The notes under the pieces were generated by a model, which saw only the letters and a program-made list of their open reading frames with translations, was not told the origin of the DNA and did not search any database. Made by a program: the position numbers and the translations under genes. Positions 6,805-8,279 of a stretch of 8,279 bases of DNA are shown here, piece after piece. Source of the stretch: Fidelibacterota bacterium (lineage in GTDB: Bacteria; Fidelibacterota; Fidelibacteria; Fidelibacterales; Fidelibacteraceae); the NCBI GenBank assembly GCA_029931905.1, contig JAOZRH010000040.1, positions 6,342 through 14,620 on the forward strand, read 5' to 3'. Within the stretch, counting starts at the first letter, position 1. Each line of letters opens with the position of its first letter.

Positions 6805-7890
6805 ATGTGGTGTAAAATGGGACATATAAGAAAACTTGATATATTACCTCCCAAAATAGAGAAGGTTGAAACAGTTCAAATATTAAGGCAATTAACAAAA
6901 AGTGCTAATGTTCTTGGAGAATTAAAAGGTATCGCTAAAACAATACCTAATCAAGCAATGTTAATTAATGCTGTAGTATTACAAGAAGCAAAAGATAGTT
7001 CAGAAATAGAAAATATTATTACTACACAAGATGCTTTATACAAAGCCTTAACAACACAAGGAAAACAACCTGAACAGGTTAAAGAAGTAATAAATTATAG
7101 AAAAGCAATTTTTACTGGATTTAGTATTATCGAGAAACAAGGATTTCTACGCTTATCGGATATCGAAGTCATTCAAAAAACAATAGTAGAAAATAATGCA
7201 GGGATAAGAAATATGCCAGGAACTGTTTTGAAAAATGATAAAACTGGAGAAGTTGTTTATACTCCACCACAAGAAAAAGATGAGATATTAGATTTGATAA
7301 CTAATTTTTTAGAACATTTTAATCTAAAACAAACAGAGTTACATCCACTAATAAATCTTGCTATACTACATTATCAATTTGAGAGTATCCACCCATTTTA
7401 CGATGGAAATGGACGGACAGGAAGAATATTGAATATTTTATATTTGATAATTAATAAGCTATTAGACATACCTATTTTATATTTAAGCTCGTATATAAAT
7501 CATAACAAGAATGATTATTATAGACTATTGAATGCTACAAATAAAAATGACAAATGGGAAGAGTATATATTGTATATTCTGAAAGCAGTAGAAGAAACAT
7601 CACTAAAAACAATTGAAAAAATTAATAACATAAAGAATTTGCTCGATAAAACTATTGAAATTGTAAAAGATAAAGCAAGCAAAATTTACAGAAAGGAATT
7701 AATCGAGTTGCTTTTTGAACAACCATACTCTAAAATTGAATATGTAGTTGAAAAACTGAATGTAGAAAGAAAAGCAGCATCAAGATATTTAAAAATTTTA
7801 GAAAATGCTGGAATCTTAAAATCACAGAAAGTAGGAAGAGAAACTATTTATATCAATGAAAATTTAATCGAAATATTAAAGAAATACTAA
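6805..7890 (+). CDS. Fic family protein AMP-transferase (class II, self-inhibited) with C-terminal winged helix
   Basis: A 361-residue Fic enzyme, expected to move AMP from ATP onto a hydroxyl side chain of a target protein. The N-terminal Fic_N region (about 10-95) holds LPP (14-16) and the inhibitory motif SSEIEN (65-70), matching [S/T]xxxE[G/N] with E69 as the residue that blocks productive ATP binding; its place before the catalytic core makes this class II. The catalytic motif HPFYDGNGRTGR (196-207) is complete, with H196 as general base. Residues about 290-361 form a winged helix-turn-helix (KAASRYLKILENAGILKS). This layout and size resemble Shewanella SoFic. No partner antitoxin is seen or needed, since inhibition is internal. 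Neither start has a good Shine-Dalgarno; ATG at 6817 (residue 5) is an alternative. By hand count about 20 of 46 Ile codons are ATA, against 8 of the first 32 in the dehydrogenase, a mild hint of different origin. Long direct repeats flank it. Confidence 0.93.
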   Translation: MWCKMGHIRKLDILPPKIEKVETVQILRQLTKSANVLGELKGIAKTIPNQAMLINAVVLQEAKDSSEIENIITTQDALYKALTTQGKQPEQVKEVINYRKAIFTGFSIIEKQGFLRLSDIEVIQKTIVENNAGIRNMPGTVLKNDKTGEVVYTPPQEKDEILDLITNFLEHFNLKQTELHPLINLAILHYQFESIHPFYDGNGRTGRILNILYLIINKLLDIPILYLSSYINHNKNDYYRLLNATNKNDKWEEYILYILKAVEETSLKTIEKINNIKNLLDKTIEIVKDKASKIYRKELIELLFEQPYSKIEYVVEKLNVERKAASRYLKILENAGILKSQKVGRETIYINENLIEILKKY

Positions 7891-7934
7891 ACATAACACG
7901 CAATAAAAAACATAGAGCAAAAAATACTAAATTC

Positions 7935-7971
7935 AAAAAAAGGAGGGAAATTTTATTTATTCCTTTTTTTT
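7935..7971 (+). terminator. intrinsic terminator of the Fic gene
   Basis: Seven A plus GGAG (7935-7945) pairs with TTCC plus seven T (7960-7970), with one G-U. A GG/A internal loop separates this from three further A-T pairs around a TTTTA loop. It ends in eight T. It is a slightly weakened copy of the hairpin at 6619-6654 and lies 44 bp after the Fic stop codon. Confidence 0.8.
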
Positions 7972-7992
7972 ATTTATTAATTATCATATTTT
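7935..7992 (+). repeat. direct repeat copy 2, right of Fic gene
   Basis: The 58 bp partner of 6619-6675, 1317 bp downstream, with 45 bases (7948-7992) identical. It ends 23 bases before the start codon of the secreted-protein gene, so this copy serves both as the Fic terminator and as the upstream flank of that gene. Confidence 0.9.
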
Positions 7993-8015
7993 GCATTTGA
8001 AATAGAGGGAAGAAA

Positions 8016-8279
8016 ATGAAAAAAACCATTTTTATTATACATATAGTTTTTCTATCTTTTTTTAATGGCATCTTTGCTCAAGATGTTATTGATTCAAAAT
8101 ATCATCTACTTTCTCTTAATTCTGGCTTCATTTCCAGCACTATAAAAGATAAAATACTTTCCCCTTTAACTTATTCTGGAAATAATATCTTTTTTGATTT
8201 GGGATATTCTTATTCTGGTAATATTCATAATCATTTTGTTAAAATAAATTTCACCAAACCAACATTTGAGTCTTCAATT
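8016..8279 (+). CDS. Secreted protein of unknown function, N-terminal part (possible outer-membrane protein)
   Basis: The first 88 codons of a gene that continues past the right edge; I do not recognise the family. GAGGGA lies five bases before the ATG. Residues 1-21 form a clear Sec signal peptide: KK at 2-3, a hydrophobic core (about 5-16) and cleavage predicted after IFA, before QD, a style frequent in Bacteroidota and Ignavibacteria. There is no cysteine at the cleavage site, so it is not a lipoprotein. The mature part is rich in Ser, Asn, Tyr and Phe. It contains SPLTYSG (49-55) and alternating polar/aromatic stretches (FFDLGYSYSG, HFVKINF) that look like beta strands, which suggests a beta-barrel or other beta-rich envelope protein. 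That is inference from composition only. The whole reading frame shown is open. Confidence 0.75.
   Translation, partial: MKKTIFIIHIVFLSFFNGIFAQDVIDSKYHLLSLNSGFISSTIKDKILSPLTYSGNNIFFDLGYSYSGNIHNHFVKINFTKPTFESSI

Noticed and set aside
6398..7890. Histone and Fic as a functional pair (for example toxin-antitoxin, or Fic modifying the histone).
   Set aside because: A strong terminator and a 215 bp spacer separate them, the Fic protein carries its own inhibitory motif, and the flanking repeats suggest that Fic is a later arrival. Adjacency is probably incidental.
6619..7992. The repeats as ends of a transposon or insertion sequence.
   Set aside because: They are direct, not inverted, there is no transposase or integrase between them, and they are far longer than usual target-site duplications.
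1..8279. tRNA, rRNA, CRISPR array, riboswitch or phage gene.
   Set aside because: I looked through the spacers (the longest is 215 bp) and saw no cloverleaf, no repeat-spacer array and no conserved riboswitch core.

Overview
The window is very AT-rich bacterial DNA, densely coded, with short spacers. An N-terminal DUF2723 membrane protein, signal peptides ending in a Gln after the cleavage site, and Shine-Dalgarno sequences that are present but uneven point to the Bacteroidota/Ignavibacteria side of the FCB group. I cannot name a genus; this placement is an inference.

Left part (positions 1-6232, all minus strand): five genes read right to left. They are an iron-containing alcohol dehydrogenase of the YqhD/butanol dehydrogenase type, lgt (lipoprotein lipidation), asnA (ammonia-dependent asparagine synthesis), recG (branch-migration helicase) and the first 298 codons of a DUF2723 GT-C-type membrane protein that runs off the left edge. 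Dehydrogenase-lgt-asnA is tightly packed (14 bp gap, then a one-base stop/start overlap). A 138 bp gap with a possible promoter precedes recG. RecG and the DUF2723 gene are 31 bp apart. The enzymes belong to different pathways, so this looks like a housekeeping cluster rather than one pathway.

Right part (6398-8279, all plus strand): a divergent 165 bp spacer leads to a 63-residue single histone-fold protein, the most notable gene in the window. It carries the canonical histone RKT...D pairing in loop 2/helix 3 but stops almost at once after it, so helix 3 is truncated as in the Bdellovibrio-type bacterial histones. A strong hairpin terminator follows. Next comes a class II Fic AMP-transferase (inhibitory motif, full catalytic motif, C-terminal winged helix), then a second, nearly identical copy of the terminator region, then the start of a secreted, probably outer-membrane, protein of unknown function that runs off the right edge.

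The two terminator copies form a 57/58 bp direct repeat (45 bp identical) lying 1317 bp apart on either side of the Fic gene. The similarity seems to fade out gradually into the leader of the secreted-protein gene. The simplest reading is that the ancestral order was histone, terminator, secreted protein, and that the Fic gene entered between them by a duplication or recombination event. No transposase, integrase, tRNA, rRNA or CRISPR array is visible.
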